A DNA stretch of 64,000 nucleotides, taken from NCBI RefSeq assembly GCF_002735905.1, contig NZ_PEBD01000010.1, positions 1,364,001 to 1,428,000 of the forward strand, read 5' to 3'. The position numbers and the translations under genes are program-made. This document shows positions 25,368 to 35,448 of the stretch, one piece after another. The stretch comes from Williamsia muralis (GTDB taxonomy: Bacteria; Actinomycetota; Actinomycetes; Mycobacteriales; Mycobacteriaceae). Position 1 is the first letter of the stretch. The number at the start of each line of letters is the position of its first letter. Below the pieces are notes generated by a model. The model ran no database searches. It was not told the origin of the DNA and saw only the letters and a list, made by a program, of their open reading frames with translations.

Positions 25368-26174
25368 ATGCTCAGACAACTCGAGGAATGGCCGGTCGAT
25401 ACGGTGGCGGCCGCGGTGGTCGCCGGCGGAGAGGTCGTCGATAGCCATGGCGACAAGCAGCGGGTGTTCCAGCTCGCGTCGGTCACCAAGCTGCTCACCG
25501 CACATGCGGCTCTGGTTGCGGTCGAAGAAGGGGCGATCGAGCTCGATCAGCCGGCCGGGCCGGAGGGCTCCACGGTTCGTCATCTGTTGGCGCACGCATC
25601 GGGCCTGCCGTTCGAAGGCCGTGCCCCGACGGCGGGTGTGGGGGAGCAGCGGATCTACTCCAGTGCAGGATTCGAGGTGCTCGCCGATCTGATCGGGGCG
25701 GAGACGGGCATCGAGTTCGCGGACTATCTGCACCAGGGCGTGTGCGAGCCGCTCGGCATGGGGTCCACAACGTTGCGGGGATCAGCAGGGCACATGGCCC
25801 ACTCGTCGGTCGAGGACCTTGCGGCGTTTGCGGTGGAGCTGCTCAACCCGAAACTGGTGTCGCCCTCGTTGTTAGCCGACGCGACGTCGGTTCAATTTGC
25901 AGGCCTCGACGGATTCGTGCCGGGGTACGGAAAGCACCGTCCGTGCGATTGGGGTCTTGGGTTCGAGCTGCGCTCGACCAAGGATCCGCACTGGACCGGC
26001 GCGACCAACAGCCCGGGAACCTTTGGGCACTTCGGTCAGTCGGGCACGTTCTTGTGGGTCGACCCGGCGTTGTCGGCAGCGTGCGTTGTGTTGACCGACC
26101 GCGCTTTCGGACCGTGGGCCAAGCCGTTGTGGAGCGAGTTCAACGATTCAATTGTCCAGTCGCTGACACATTGA
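25368..26174 (+). CDS. Serine beta-lactamase-like hydrolase / esterase (class C fold)
   Basis: 268 residues, shorter than classic AmpC. The SVTK motif (Ser38, Lys41) is the nucleophile pair, IYSSAGFE supplies the Tyr (YxS in place of YxN), and FGHFGQSGTF carries HFG in the KTG position, the pattern of esterase EstB-like and D-aminopeptidase-like proteins. There is no signal peptide, so it is cytoplasmic and unlikely to be a true beta-lactamase. It stands alone between the alcohol dehydrogenase terminator and DUF3145. Substrate unknown. Confidence 0.85.
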   Translation: MLRQLEEWPVDTVAAAVVAGGEVVDSHGDKQRVFQLASVTKLLTAHAALVAVEEGAIELDQPAGPEGSTVRHLLAHASGLPFEGRAPTAGVGEQRIYSSAGFEVLADLIGAETGIEFADYLHQGVCEPLGMGSTTLRGSAGHMAHSSVEDLAAFAVELLNPKLVSPSLLADATSVQFAGLDGFVPGYGKHRPCDWGLGFELRSTKDPHWTGATNSPGTFGHFGQSGTFLWVDPALSAACVVLTDRAFGPWAKPLWSEFNDSIVQSLTH

Positions 26175-26296
26175 AATCACCATGCACTAGCGCAACACGG
26201 GTCACTTAAGGCACAATAAACACCAAAGGTGTGATATCTGCTCCTGGGTACGACAGACGTTGGGGAAGACGTTCTCGTCGAAACCGGAGGTGGAAA

Positions 26297-26815
26297 GTGC
26301 GCAATCTGAATCAGTTTGCGGACGTGACATCGGGTGTTGTGTACATACACTCCTCACCCGTCGCGTTGTGCCCACATGTGGAGTGGGCTCTTTCGTCGAC
26401 CCTTGACGCCCGCGCCAACCTGAAGTGGTCGGCGCAGGACGCAGGGCCGGGGTTGCAGCGTGCCACGGTGGACTGGGTGGGGCCCGTGGGTACGGGTGCC
26501 CGACTGGCCAATGCGCTCCGTGAGTGGACGGTCCTGCGGTTCGAGGTCACCGAGAACGCCAGTGAAGGTGTGGACGGTGAACGCTTCAGCCATGTACCCG
26601 GTCTGGGACTGTGGCGCGGTTCAATGAGCGCCAACGGCGACGTGATCGTCGGCGAGATGCAATTGCGTGCACTCATCGAATCGCACACCGACGGAATGGA
26701 ATTGGCCGGCGCGCTCGATGCCGCGCTCGGCACCGCGTGGGACGAGGCGCTCGAGTCGTTCCGCATGGGTGGCGATGGCGCAGAGGTCACCTGGCTGCAT
26801 CAGCGCGTGGGCTGA
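26297..26815 (+). CDS. DUF3145 family protein
   Basis: 172 residues from GTG 26297 with GGAGGTGG immediately upstream; the open frame to 26231 is not needed. The sequence GVVYIHSSPVALCPHVEWAL, WVGPVGTGARLANALREW and GLGLWRGSMSANGDVIVGEM is a conserved actinobacterial protein family with no known function. It is soluble and rich in Trp, Val and acidic residues. It is convergent with accD6 and shares a bidirectional terminator with it. A 13-bp palindrome (ACACC-AAA-GGTGT, 26220-26232) lies 65 nt upstream and may be regulatory. Confidence 0.88.
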   Translation: MRNLNQFADVTSGVVYIHSSPVALCPHVEWALSSTLDARANLKWSAQDAGPGLQRATVDWVGPVGTGARLANALREWTVLRFEVTENASEGVDGERFSHVPGLGLWRGSMSANGDVIVGEMQLRALIESHTDGMELAGALDAALGTAWDEALESFRMGGDGAEVTWLHQRVG

Positions 26816-26833
26816 GGCGTAGACAAGACAACA

Positions 26834-26872
26834 AAACCGGCCCGGGCAAAGAGCCCGGGCCGGTTTCGTTTG
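26834..26872. terminator. Bidirectional terminator between DUF3145 gene and accD6
   Basis: AAACCGGCCCGGG pairs perfectly with CCCGGGCCGGTTT over 13 bp with a 7-nt loop; TCGTTTGT follows on plus and TTGTTGT on minus. Confidence 0.9.
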
Positions 26873-26994
26873 TAATGGCTGCGCGGCCCGTGAGCGAAGG
26901 TGTGGGCCGCGTGCGATGCAGTGAGGAACGCGGTCGCGAAGCGGCCACGTGACGAGCGAAGAGCCCGCAACAAGGCCCACACCAAAGCGAACAG

Positions 26995-28446
26995 TTATAG
27001 AGGTATGTTCTTGTGGCGTCCGCGACGTGCCGGCGCCGATGCGAGTGCTTCGGCGATGATGCTGCGGGTTTTGGCGGGATCGATGATCTCGTCGACCACG
27101 CCGATCGACTGTGCGCGACCCACGCCGCCGGCGATGGCTTCGTGCTCGACGGCGAGGCGTTCATGCAGTGCTTCGCGCTCGTCGTCGGGCGCTGCGGCCA
27201 GGGCCTTCTTGTGCAGGATGCCGACCGCGGCCTTGGCGCCCATGACGGCGACCTCGGATCCCGGCCATGCGAATACGGCGGTGGCACCGAGGGCACGCGA
27301 GTTCATCGCGATGTAGGCGCCGCCGTAGATCTTGCGGGTGACCAGGGTGACGCGGGGAACCGAGCATTCGGCGAACGCGTGGAGCAGTTTGGCTCCACGT
27401 CGGACGACGCCGTCCCATTCCTGGCCGACTCCGGGTAGGTAGCCCGGGACGTCGGTCATCACGATCAGAGGGATACCGAAGGCGTCGCAGAGACGCACGA
27501 AACGTGCGGCCTTCTCAGCGCTTTCGGAGTTGAGGCAGCCGCCCATGCGCAGCGGGTTGTTGGCGATGACGCCGACACTTCGGCCGGACAGTCGGCCGAA
27601 CCCGATGGTGATGTTCGGAGCCCACTTTGCTTGCAGCTCTTCGAAACTCGAGATCTCGGTTTCGCCGTCGGCCGCGATGTCGGTGTCGAGCAGGGCCCGC
27701 ACGATCGGGTGGACGTCGTATGCGCGACGGTTCGACTCGGGCAGCAGGGCCCGCAGGTCGGTGTCGCCGGCTTCGGCCTTCTGGCGGCTGAAGTGTCCTT
27801 GCTGGCTGAAGGTGGCGATGAGCCGGCGTGCTCGCCAGTAGGCGTCGGGCTCGGAATCTGCGGTGATGTGCGAGACGCCCGACTTCTTGCCGTGAGTGAG
27901 TGGGCCGCCGAGCGACTCCATGTCCACGACCTCGCCGGTGACACTCTTGACCACGTCGGGGCCGGTGACGAACACGCGTCCGGCCGGGGCCATGATCACG
28001 ATGTCGGTGAGTGCCGGGCCGTATGCGGCGCCGCCGGCTGCGAAGCCGACGACCACGGAGATCTGCGGGACGTAACCCGACGCACGGACCATCGCCTCGA
28101 ACACCTCGCCGACAGCGTGCAGTGCTTCGACGCCTTCGGCCAACCGCGCTCCGCCGGAATGCCAGATACCGATGACCGGTGCCTGCTCGGCGATGGCGGT
28201 GTCGATGGCGTTGACGATGTGCTTACATCCCACCACCCCCATGGCCCCACCCATGACGGTGCCGTCGGTGCAGTAGGCGACGGTGCGAACACCGTTGACT
28301 CGCCCGACTGCAGCCTGCACTCCCGACTTGTCGCGGGGGTGCAGCAACGACATCGACGCTTCGTCGAAGAAATTGGTCAAGCGCAGCAATGGATCTCGCG
28401 GATCGACCGACTCTTCGTGCTTGGTGATCGGGGCCATGGTGGTCAT
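26995..28446 (-). CDS. accD6: Acyl-CoA carboxylase beta subunit (AccD6)
   Basis: 483 residues. Carboxyltransferase subunit that moves CO2 from carboxybiotin on an AccA subunit to acetyl-CoA (or propionyl-CoA), giving malonyl-CoA for FAS. GGAMGVVGCKHIVNAI, WHSGGARLAEGVEAL, GFAAGGAAYGPAL form the first crotonase-like half with its oxyanion loop; VMTDVPGYLPGVGQE, RKIYGGAYIAMNSRALGA form the second. Last gene of fabD-acpM-kas-accD6, as in Mycobacterium. Start ATG with AAGGAG. The biotinylated alpha subunit is not in the window. Confidence 0.94.
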   Translation of the reverse strand: MTTMAPITKHEESVDPRDPLLRLTNFFDEASMSLLHPRDKSGVQAAVGRVNGVRTVAYCTDGTVMGGAMGVVGCKHIVNAIDTAIAEQAPVIGIWHSGGARLAEGVEALHAVGEVFEAMVRASGYVPQISVVVGFAAGGAAYGPALTDIVIMAPAGRVFVTGPDVVKSVTGEVVDMESLGGPLTHGKKSGVSHITADSEPDAYWRARRLIATFSQQGHFSRQKAEAGDTDLRALLPESNRRAYDVHPIVRALLDTDIAADGETEISSFEELQAKWAPNITIGFGRLSGRSVGVIANNPLRMGGCLNSESAEKAARFVRLCDAFGIPLIVMTDVPGYLPGVGQEWDGVVRRGAKLLHAFAECSVPRVTLVTRKIYGGAYIAMNSRALGATAVFAWPGSEVAVMGAKAAVGILHKKALAAAPDDEREALHERLAVEHEAIAGGVGRAQSIGVVDEIIDPAKTRSIIAEALASAPARRGRHKNIPL

Positions 28447-28506
28447 GGAATCTCCTTACAGGTAGATCTTCAAGCGCCCTGTCGTGATGGAACAGGGGGC
28501 AACGGG

Positions 28507-29772
28507 TCAGTAGCGCCCAAAGGCGAGCGCGACATTGTGCCCACCGAATCCGAACGAGTTGTTGATGGCGTATTCGATCTGGCCGTAACGGGGTTCACCG
28601 TGAACCACGTCGAGGTTGATCTCCGGATCCTGATTGTCGAGGTTCAAGGTCGGAGGGATGACTCCCTCTTCGATGGACTTGATGGTCAGAACCGATTCGA
28701 GTGCCCCCACCGCACCGATGGAGTGCCCGAGGGCAGACTTCGGTGCGTAAACCGCGGCATGATCGCCGACGGCCGCGTTGATCGCGAACGCTTCAGCCGT
28801 ATCGCCCACCGAGGTGGACGTGGCGTGGGCGTTGACGTGGGTGATGTCCGATGCACTCAGCCCAGCTGTCGACATCGCGCGTTTCATTGCCCGCGCGGCG
28901 CCGGTTCCCTCCGGGTCGGGTGCGACCAGGTGGTAGCCGTCGGACGTGATGCCCGCACCGAGCACGCGCGCGTGGATGTGCGCGCCACGAGCCCGAGCGT
29001 GGTCCTCACGCTCGATGACCATGAGTGCAGCAGCTTCGCCGAAGACGAAGCCGTCGCGGTCCTTGTCGAACGGGCGCGAGGCTGCGGCCGGGTCCTCATT
29101 TCGGGTGCTCATCGCACGCATCATCGCGAAGCTCGCGATGGGCACCGAGTCGATGTGACCCTCGACGCCACCGGTGACGACGATGTCGGCGTCACCCATG
29201 ACGATCTGACGCCACGCGTGAGCGATGGCCTCAGATCCCGAGGAGCAGGCGGAGATCGGCGTGATGACGCCGGCCTTGGCCCCGATCTCGAGGCCGACGA
29301 CCGCGGCGGGACCGTTGGGCATCGACATGGGTACTGCCAGCGGGGACACCTTGCGGTAGTTGCCCGTGGTCTTCATGACCCTGTCGGCCTCGATGAGAGC
29401 GTCGCCGCCACCGAGTCCGGTGCCGATGACAACACCGAGACGATCTTTCTCGACGTCGGGCTCGCCGGCATGCACCCAGAGGCGCTTGCCCATCACGTAG
29501 GCGATCCGCTCGACGTAGGCCATGCGCCGGGCCTGGACCCGCGAGACCTCGTCGGTCGGATCTTTGACAAGCCGCCCACCGAACCGGACCGGGAGGTCGT
29601 ACTCCTCGACCCAGTCGTCGGTGAGCGTTTTGATGCCACTCTCTCCGGCGAGAAGACCCTTCCACGTGGAATCGAGGTCTTCGCCGACGGAAGTGGTGGC
29701 AACCATCGATGTCACGACGACGTTCGGGAAATTCCCGCCGAGGGTGGAGTAATCGCGAAGAGAGTTAGTCAC
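28507..29772 (-). CDS. kasA: Beta-ketoacyl-ACP synthase (KasA type)
   Basis: 421 residues. Condensing enzyme of FAS-II that elongates acyl-AcpM with malonyl-AcpM toward meromycolate. Cys176 ([10 protein letters not shown]), His316 (NAHATST), Lys345 and His350 ([12 protein letters not shown]) form the active site, each 5 residues beyond mycobacterial KasA numbering as I recall it. GTG start; 6 nt from the acpM stop, so co-translated. Mycobacterium has kasA followed by kasB at this point; here accD6 follows directly, so one enzyme must do the elongation. Confidence 0.94.
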   Translation of the reverse strand: MTNSLRDYSTLGGNFPNVVVTSMVATTSVGEDLDSTWKGLLAGESGIKTLTDDWVEEYDLPVRFGGRLVKDPTDEVSRVQARRMAYVERIAYVMGKRLWVHAGEPDVEKDRLGVVIGTGLGGGDALIEADRVMKTTGNYRKVSPLAVPMSMPNGPAAVVGLEIGAKAGVITPISACSSGSEAIAHAWRQIVMGDADIVVTGGVEGHIDSVPIASFAMMRAMSTRNEDPAAASRPFDKDRDGFVFGEAAALMVIEREDHARARGAHIHARVLGAGITSDGYHLVAPDPEGTGAARAMKRAMSTAGLSASDITHVNAHATSTSVGDTAEAFAINAAVGDHAAVYAPKSALGHSIGAVGALESVLTIKSIEEGVIPPTLNLDNQDPEINLDVVHGEPRYGQIEYAINNSFGFGGHNVALAFGRY

Positions 29773-29778
29773 TGAAAA

Positions 29779-30090
29779 TCACTCACCGGTGGTCTTGTCG
29801 GCCTCGATCTTGGCGCGGATCGCGTCAGCGGCGTCGGAGTTCTCGGCCTCGAGCTTCTGGATGTACGACACGGCGTCACCGACGGTGCGCAGTCCGGCCA
29901 GATCCTCATCCGGGATCTTCACGCCGTACTTGTCTTCGGTCTGCACTGCGATCTCGACCATCGACAGCGAGTCGATGTCGAGGTCGTCGACGAACGACTT
30001 CTCCACAGTCACCTCAGAGGGCTCAATGCCGGTGACCTCCTCGATGATCTCAGCGAGTCCGGCAATGATTTCTTCCTGTGCGGCGGCCAC
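29779..30090 (-). CDS. acpM: Meromycolate-extension acyl carrier protein
   Basis: 103 residues from GTG 30090 with GGGAG upstream; the frame to 30186 is a chance extension. ACP four-helix fold with Ser41 in DLDIDSLSMVE, the phosphopantetheine site, and the conserved QTEDKYGVKIPDEDLAGL. The C-terminal tail (AENSDAADAIRAKIEADK) is longer than that of E. coli ACP, as in AcpM, though shorter than the 115-residue mycobacterial protein. It carries growing acyl chains between FAS-II enzymes. Confidence 0.93.
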   Translation of the reverse strand: MAAAQEEIIAGLAEIIEEVTGIEPSEVTVEKSFVDDLDIDSLSMVEIAVQTEDKYGVKIPDEDLAGLRTVGDAVSYIQKLEAENSDAADAIRAKIEADKTTGE

Positions 30091-30222
30091 TATGTGGCTC
30101 CCTTCTACTTCGTATTGCGGGTGTCTTCCGGACGGCGTGCGAACGCCGCGTTGGACTGTGACGACCTGCGTGCTTTGGTCTGTCACTTTCCGGGGATGGA
30201 GACGCGAGGTGCGCCGCCACCG

Positions 30223-31131
30223 CTATCCAAGATCGGTGAGTCCCTCGAGGTCGTCGGGGGTCTTGAGGGCCCGGGTGGGCGTTCCCTTGAGTTCGCGCTT
30301 GGCGATTCCGGTGAGTGTGCCGGCGGGCGGCAACTCGACGAGCGCGCTGGTGGCTTTTTCGCGCATCGTGGCCGAGCACAGGTCCCACCGCACCGGACTG
30401 GTGACTTGGGCGACCAGTTTGTCGAGCGCATCGCGCCCCGAGGTGACGGGCTGGCCGTCGGAGTTGGAGAGCAGCGTCCTGTTCGGGTCTTGCGGGACGA
30501 TGTCCGCGGCAGCTTGGGCCACGGCTTCCTGCGCAGACTCCATGTATTTGGTGTGGAAGGCACCGGCGACCGCGAGCTTACGGATGCGCGCCTTCTCCGG
30601 CGGGTTCGCGATCAACTCGTCGATGGCCGCGACAGCGCCCGCAGCGACAATCTGTCCCGCCGCGTTGCGGTTGGCCGGCACCAGGTCGAGTTCTTCGAGA
30701 CGGGCCAGGACGGCAGCTTCGTCGCCACCGAGCACCGCAGCCATGGTGGTGGGTTCGAGTGCACAGGCCTTTGCCATCGCGGCGCCGCGAACAGCAGCCA
30801 GGGCCACGGCCTCATCGGCAGTCAGCACGCCGGCGATGGCAGCGGCGGCCAGCTCGCCCACAGAGTGGCCGGCGATGAGAGCGTCTGCCGGCAGGGGAGA
30901 GCGTTTCGAGAGTTCGTCGAATGCGAGCAGTGCGGACACCACGACCAGCGGCTGGGTGATGGCGGTATCGGTGATCTCGTCAGCCGTCGCGGTGGTGCCG
31001 AGTCGTGCGATGTCGAGTTTCGTCATCTTCGACCAGGTCGAAACCTGGTCGCGGGCGCCGGGCAGCTCGAGCCAAGGGGTGAGCATACCGACGGTCTGGG
31101 AACCCTGTCCGGGCGCAAGCAAGGAGAGCAC
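30223..31131 (-). CDS. fabD: Malonyl-CoA:ACP transacylase
   Basis: 302 residues from GTG 31131, the length of the mycobacterial enzyme; a longer frame runs to 31215. It transfers malonyl from CoA to AcpM. LLAPGQGSQ opens the domain, Ser90 in AGHSVGE is the nucleophile, and AGAFHTKYM holds the catalytic His. It is first in the FAS-II operon; TAGGGT (minus strand, 31145-31150) may be its -10, and the inverted repeat at 31198-31216 is a likely regulator site. A 132-nt gap separates it from acpM. Confidence 0.94.
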   Translation of the reverse strand: MLSLLAPGQGSQTVGMLTPWLELPGARDQVSTWSKMTKLDIARLGTTATADEITDTAITQPLVVVSALLAFDELSKRSPLPADALIAGHSVGELAAAAIAGVLTADEAVALAAVRGAAMAKACALEPTTMAAVLGGDEAAVLARLEELDLVPANRNAAGQIVAAGAVAAIDELIANPPEKARIRKLAVAGAFHTKYMESAQEAVAQAAADIVPQDPNRTLLSNSDGQPVTSGRDALDKLVAQVTSPVRWDLCSATMREKATSALVELPPAGTLTGIAKRELKGTPTRALKTPDDLEGLTDLG

Positions 31132-31197
31132 GTGACAAGAGAACACCCTATTGGCGTGTGGTGAGGGTGTTGGACGCGATGAACCTTGAGCGAGGCC

Positions 31198-31216
31198 TTT
31201 GTGGGGTTCCCACAAA
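31198..31216. promoter_or_regulatory. Inverted repeat in the FAS-II promoter, candidate MabR operator
   Basis: TTTGTGGG-GTT-CCCACAAA is a perfect 8-bp inverted repeat between mabR and fabD, 67-85 nt upstream of the fabD start. MabR is known to bind an inverted repeat in the fasII promoter of mycobacteria; I have not compared the exact sequence. Confidence 0.55.
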
Positions 31217-31300
31217 TGACCACATCAGCGTGCCTGCATCGTCACCACATCGATATGCGTTAGCCAAATGTGAAGTGATGCACAATCGTCACCTTGGTCC

Positions 31301-32593
31301 TCAGTGTCCTGTTGCCCGTGTGACTGAAGAGAAAACTGTGCGCATGTCGTGTCGAACTCGTGCCAATCTGCCGACAGTTGTGGCAACCCTAAGTACGTAC
31401 GCATCTCGTGGGTTCATCGGATCGCGGCCAGTTATGTCCGAAATCCGCTTTAGTCGATATCTGACAGTATTTGGATGGACGAAGAGTTCGCGGGCGCAGG
31501 ACTCCACCGACCCTCCGGAGTCGAGATAGGCGTCTAGCGTGACGGTCAAAGTGTCGCCGCCTTTGGTCAGCGGGGTGATCAGGGAGTCGTTGAGAGTGGT
31601 CATCGCGGTCTGATCGCCGAGCAATGCCCGTTCCGGCAGGAGCTCCCAGGAATGCACCGGCCGCGGAGCGCTGGGCCAACCCGCCACCGCCTCGATACCG
31701 GCGAGTGCGTCGATGGCGCTGGCGTGCGCGGCCCCGAGGTTGGGTGTTGTCGGGCCGATCACCACCGGGCCCTCGGCGAAGAGCTTCAGCAGATCGGTGA
31801 CAAACGGCTCGCTCACGGCCACCGGCCCGCTGACGATGGCGACCAGCAGGCTGCCCTGGACGACGGACAACGCTGCGCGGTCGTGCTGGCGGGCGGTGTT
31901 GTGCACCGCCAGGGGCACCGAGACGTTGCGCTCGGGTGGCGGCATGCCGACCAGGACCGTTGCGGTGGCCTCGGTGTCCCAGTTCAGAGCGGCTGCTCGC
32001 GACAACAAGGTGGGTCCGGAGTCGCCGCGCACCACTGCGTCGACGACCAGCGCTTCGAGCCGCGAATCCCACGCACCGCGTGATTCGGCTGCGGAGGCGT
32101 AGATCGATGCCGCCGCGAACCCGATCTCGCGCCCGTAACGCAGCACCGATTCGGTGAGTGCCCGCAGCTGGGCGTCGTTCCGGGCAAGCAGAGGGAGCCA
32201 CTTCTCGAAGAACTCCATGGCCACCCGGACCATCTCGACGGTTTGCAGCAAGCTGATACGCCGGGCCAGATCCTGGGGCACCACCTGGAACGCCTGCACC
32301 GTGAACTTCACGTTGCCTTCAGGATCCTGAAGCCACTCGACGAAGTTGACCACCGCGGTCTGCACGACCAGCTGCACATCGGCTCGCTGCCCTGCCTCGA
32401 GGTCGGCGAAATACGGTAGTTGGTCTTGCATCGAGTGCACCGCCTCGGTGGCCAACCGCCCGCTGTATTGCTTCACCCGGCGTAGCAGCGTGTCCGGCAG
32501 TGCGTCGTGCACGTTGGCCGGGGCGGGCACATGGGCACCCCTCGGCCCGAAGAGATCGCCGGCGGGCTGCTCGACCGCACGTGACTCATCCAT
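31301..32593 (-). CDS. mabR: PucR-type regulator of FAS-II (MabR-like)
   Basis: 430 residues. The C-terminal PucR helix-turn-helix is clear: DAYLDSGGSVESCARELFVH, PNTVRYRLKRISDITG (about 365-402). The central part (about 170-330) is the GGDEF-like CdaR region, and the N-terminal 150 residues are helical (RRVKQYSGRLATEAVHSM). It lies between aceE and fabD, the place of mabR in Mycobacterium, where the protein regulates mycolic acid synthesis genes in response to long-chain acyl-CoA. The start at 32593 is the first in the frame and could be a little downstream. Confidence 0.88.
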   Translation of the reverse strand: MDESRAVEQPAGDLFGPRGAHVPAPANVHDALPDTLLRRVKQYSGRLATEAVHSMQDQLPYFADLEAGQRADVQLVVQTAVVNFVEWLQDPEGNVKFTVQAFQVVPQDLARRISLLQTVEMVRVAMEFFEKWLPLLARNDAQLRALTESVLRYGREIGFAAASIYASAAESRGAWDSRLEALVVDAVVRGDSGPTLLSRAAALNWDTEATATVLVGMPPPERNVSVPLAVHNTARQHDRAALSVVQGSLLVAIVSGPVAVSEPFVTDLLKLFAEGPVVIGPTTPNLGAAHASAIDALAGIEAVAGWPSAPRPVHSWELLPERALLGDQTAMTTLNDSLITPLTKGGDTLTVTLDAYLDSGGSVESCARELFVHPNTVRYRLKRISDITGRDPMNPRDAYVLRVATTVGRLARVRHDMRTVFSSVTRATGH

Positions 32594-32676
32594 CTGACCA
32601 ATCTATGTCAGCGAGACGGTTTCAGGTCGGACGCTGCCTGCAGGCGATCCCCTCGACGGGCGGAGTGGGACTCTGC

Positions 32677-35448
32677 CTAGGCGCCGGGACCCGGGTCGCT
32701 CGTCTGCTTCGGCGCTGCGAGTACATCGTCGATCTTGTACTTCGCGGCGGCCTCGGCAGCGACCTTGGCCTCGATGTGGCCATCGCGGGCCAGTGCCGAC
32801 AGCACACCCACAGCGATCGATTCACCGTCGACGTTGAAGTAACGGCGTGCGGCCGGGCGGGTGTCGGAGAAACCGAATCCATCGGTCCCTAGGGTGAGAT
32901 ACGTGCCGGGAACCCAGGCGCGGATCAGTTCGGGAACCCCACGCATGAAATCGCTGGCCGCGACGAACGGACCGGCGGCCTCGGTGAGCGCTTCGGTGAC
33001 GTACGGCTGCTGGTGCTCACCGTCGGGATCGCGGAGCGATGCCTTCTCGTACTCCACACCATCACGGGACAGCTCGTTCCACGACGTCACCGAGTAGACG
33101 TTTGCGCCCACGTTCCATTCTTCGGCCAACAACTCCTGTGCTTTGAGGGCACTGGGCATGGTGATGCCGGAGACCAGGATGTTCGCCGGGTACTCCTTGC
33201 CTTCGGGAGCGTCGGCGTAGCGGTAGATGCCCTTCAGCAGTCCGGCGACGTCGAGGTTGTCGGGCTGCGCCGGCTGACTGATCGGCTCGTTGTAGATGGT
33301 GATGTAGTAGTAGATGTTCTCGGGATCTTCCCCGTACATCCGGCGCAGGCCGTCGGCGATGATGTGCCCGAGTTCGTATCCGAACGCCGGGTCGTAGGCC
33401 ACGACTGCCGGGTTCGACGCCGCGAGCAGAAGCGAATGCCCGTCCGCGTGCTGCAGACCTTCACCTGTGAGTGTGGTGCGACCGGCGGTAGCTCCCAACA
33501 CGAATCCTCGTGCCATCTGGTCGGCCGCCGCCCACAGTCCATCGCCGGTGCGCTGGAAACCGAACATCGAATAGAAGATGTACAGCGGGATCATCGGTTC
33601 GTCGTGCGTTGCATACGACGTACCGACAGCGGTGAACGATGCCGTGGAACCGGCTTCGTTGATGCCCTCGTGCAAGATCTGCCCGACCGAACTCTCCTTG
33701 TACGCGAGCATCAGCTCGGCGTCGACGGAGGTGTAGAGCTGACCGTTGCGGTTGTAGATCTTGAGCGACGGGAACCAGGAGTCCATGCCGAAGGTGCGGG
33801 CTTCGTCGGGAATGATCGGCACGAGGCGCTTACCGACTTCCTTGTCACGCATCAGTTCCTTGAAGATGCGGACGACGGCCATGGTCGTGGCGACCTGCTG
33901 CTTGCCCGAACCCTTCGCGGCCAGTTTCAGCGCCGGCGCGGTATCCGGCTTGAGGACCTTGCTCTTGGTACGGCGAGCGGGCAGGAAACCGCCGAGCGCC
34001 TTACGGCGATCGAGCATGTACTGGATCTCGGGTGCGTCGTTGCCGGGGTGGTAGTACGGCGGCAGGTAGGGATCCTTCTCGAGCTCGGCATCGCTGATCG
34101 GGATGCGCGTGCTGTCGCGGAAGTCCTTGAGATCGTCGAGGGTCAGCTTCTTCATCTGGTGCGTGGCATTACGGCCCTCGAAGTGCTTGCCGAGTGTGTA
34201 GCCCTTGATGGTGTGGGCCAGGATCACCGTCGGCTGCCCCTTGTGTGCCAGCGCCGAGGCATAGGCCGCGTGCACCTTCTTGTAGTCATGGCCGCCGCGC
34301 TTGAGGTTCCAGATATCGGCGTCGCTGAGGTCTTTGACGAGTTCCTTGGTCCGCGGGTCGCGGCCGAAGAAGTGGTCGCGGACGTAGGCACCGTCGTTGG
34401 CCTTGTAGGTCTGGAAGTCACCGTCGGGAGTGCTGTTCATGAGGTTCACCAGCGCGCCGTCGCGGTCCTTGTGCAGCAGTGAGTCCCACTCGCGACCCCA
34501 GACGACCTTGATGACGTTCCAACCGGCTCCGCGGAAGAACGACTCGAGTTCCTGGATGATCTTGCCGTTGCCGCGCACCGGACCGTCGAGGCGCTGCAGG
34601 TTGCAGTTGACGACAAACGTCAGGTTGTCGAGGCCTTCGGTTGCGGCGACGTGCGCCAGGCCGCGTGACTCCGGCTCGTCCATCTCGCCGTCGCCGAGGA
34701 ACGCCCAAACGTGCTGATCGCTGGTGTCCTTGATGCCGCGGTCGTTCAGGTAGTGGTTGAACCGCGCCTGGTAGATCGCGTTCATCGGGCCCAGGCCCAT
34801 GGACACGGTCGGGAACTGCCAGAAGTCGGGCATCAGCCGGGGGTGGGGGTACGACGGCAGGCCACCACCCTCGCCGGCGTGGGAGTGCTCCTGACGGAAC
34901 CCGTCCATCCGCTTCTCGTCGATGCGGCCCTCGAGGTATGCACGCGCGTAGATGCCGGGGGAGGCGTGGCCCTGGATGAAGATCTGGTCGCCGCCACCGG
35001 CATGGTCCTGGCCGCGGAAGAAGTGGTTGAACCCGACTTCGTACAGCGCGGCCGACGACGCGTAGGTGGAGATGTGGCCGCCGACTCCGACGCCGGGACG
35101 CTGTGCGCGGTGCACCATGATCGCGGCATTCCATCGGATGAACGCGCGGAAGCGGCGTTCGACTTCTTCGTCACCGGGGAACCAGGGTTCGCTCTCGGTG
35201 GGAATGGTGTTGACGTAGTCGGTGGAGGTGAGGGCTGGGATCGAGACCCGCTTCTCCCCGGCACGCTCGAGCAGGCGAAGCATCAGGTACCGGGCCCGGC
35301 CGGGGCCGGCGTTCTCGAGTAGACCGTCGAAGGACTCCAGCCATTCAGTGGTCTCATCCGGGTCGATGTCCGGAAGGTAAGACGCGACTCCTTCTCGGAT
35401 GACGCGAACCCGCTGCTGGTTCTTCGGTGCTTTCGTGCTGTCAGTCAC
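32677..35448 (-). CDS. aceE: Pyruvate dehydrogenase E1 component, homodimeric
   Basis: 923 residues from GTG 35448 (GAGGAG 14-20 nt upstream). Thiamine-diphosphate enzyme that decarboxylates pyruvate and acetylates the E2 lipoyl group. [12 protein letters not shown] with [15 protein letters not shown] is the ThDP-Mg site; [41 protein letters not shown] and [20 protein letters not shown] belong to the E. coli-type E1p. It supplies acetyl-CoA and is followed 83 nt later by mabR and the FAS-II genes on the same strand, tying precursor supply to mycolate synthesis. Confidence 0.96.
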   Translation of the reverse strand: MTDSTKAPKNQQRVRVIREGVASYLPDIDPDETTEWLESFDGLLENAGPGRARYLMLRLLERAGEKRVSIPALTSTDYVNTIPTESEPWFPGDEEVERRFRAFIRWNAAIMVHRAQRPGVGVGGHISTYASSAALYEVGFNHFFRGQDHAGGGDQIFIQGHASPGIYARAYLEGRIDEKRMDGFRQEHSHAGEGGGLPSYPHPRLMPDFWQFPTVSMGLGPMNAIYQARFNHYLNDRGIKDTSDQHVWAFLGDGEMDEPESRGLAHVAATEGLDNLTFVVNCNLQRLDGPVRGNGKIIQELESFFRGAGWNVIKVVWGREWDSLLHKDRDGALVNLMNSTPDGDFQTYKANDGAYVRDHFFGRDPRTKELVKDLSDADIWNLKRGGHDYKKVHAAYASALAHKGQPTVILAHTIKGYTLGKHFEGRNATHQMKKLTLDDLKDFRDSTRIPISDAELEKDPYLPPYYHPGNDAPEIQYMLDRRKALGGFLPARRTKSKVLKPDTAPALKLAAKGSGKQQVATTMAVVRIFKELMRDKEVGKRLVPIIPDEARTFGMDSWFPSLKIYNRNGQLYTSVDAELMLAYKESSVGQILHEGINEAGSTASFTAVGTSYATHDEPMIPLYIFYSMFGFQRTGDGLWAAADQMARGFVLGATAGRTTLTGEGLQHADGHSLLLAASNPAVVAYDPAFGYELGHIIADGLRRMYGEDPENIYYYITIYNEPISQPAQPDNLDVAGLLKGIYRYADAPEGKEYPANILVSGITMPSALKAQELLAEEWNVGANVYSVTSWNELSRDGVEYEKASLRDPDGEHQQPYVTEALTEAAGPFVAASDFMRGVPELIRAWVPGTYLTLGTDGFGFSDTRPAARRYFNVDGESIAVGVLSALARDGHIEAKVAAEAAAKYKIDDVLAAPKQTSDPGPGA

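Noticed and set aside
25368-26174. Antibiotic-resistance beta-lactamase
   Set aside because: No export signal and the YxN and KTG motifs are changed to YSS and HFG, typical of esterase-like relatives.
27631-29775. 714-codon plus-strand ORF opposite accD6 and kasA
   Set aside because: Spans two genes with clear active sites on the other strand; no recognisable domain.
33013-34482. 489-codon plus-strand ORF opposite aceE
   Set aside because: Shadow frame, low-complexity Val/Asp/Arg composition.
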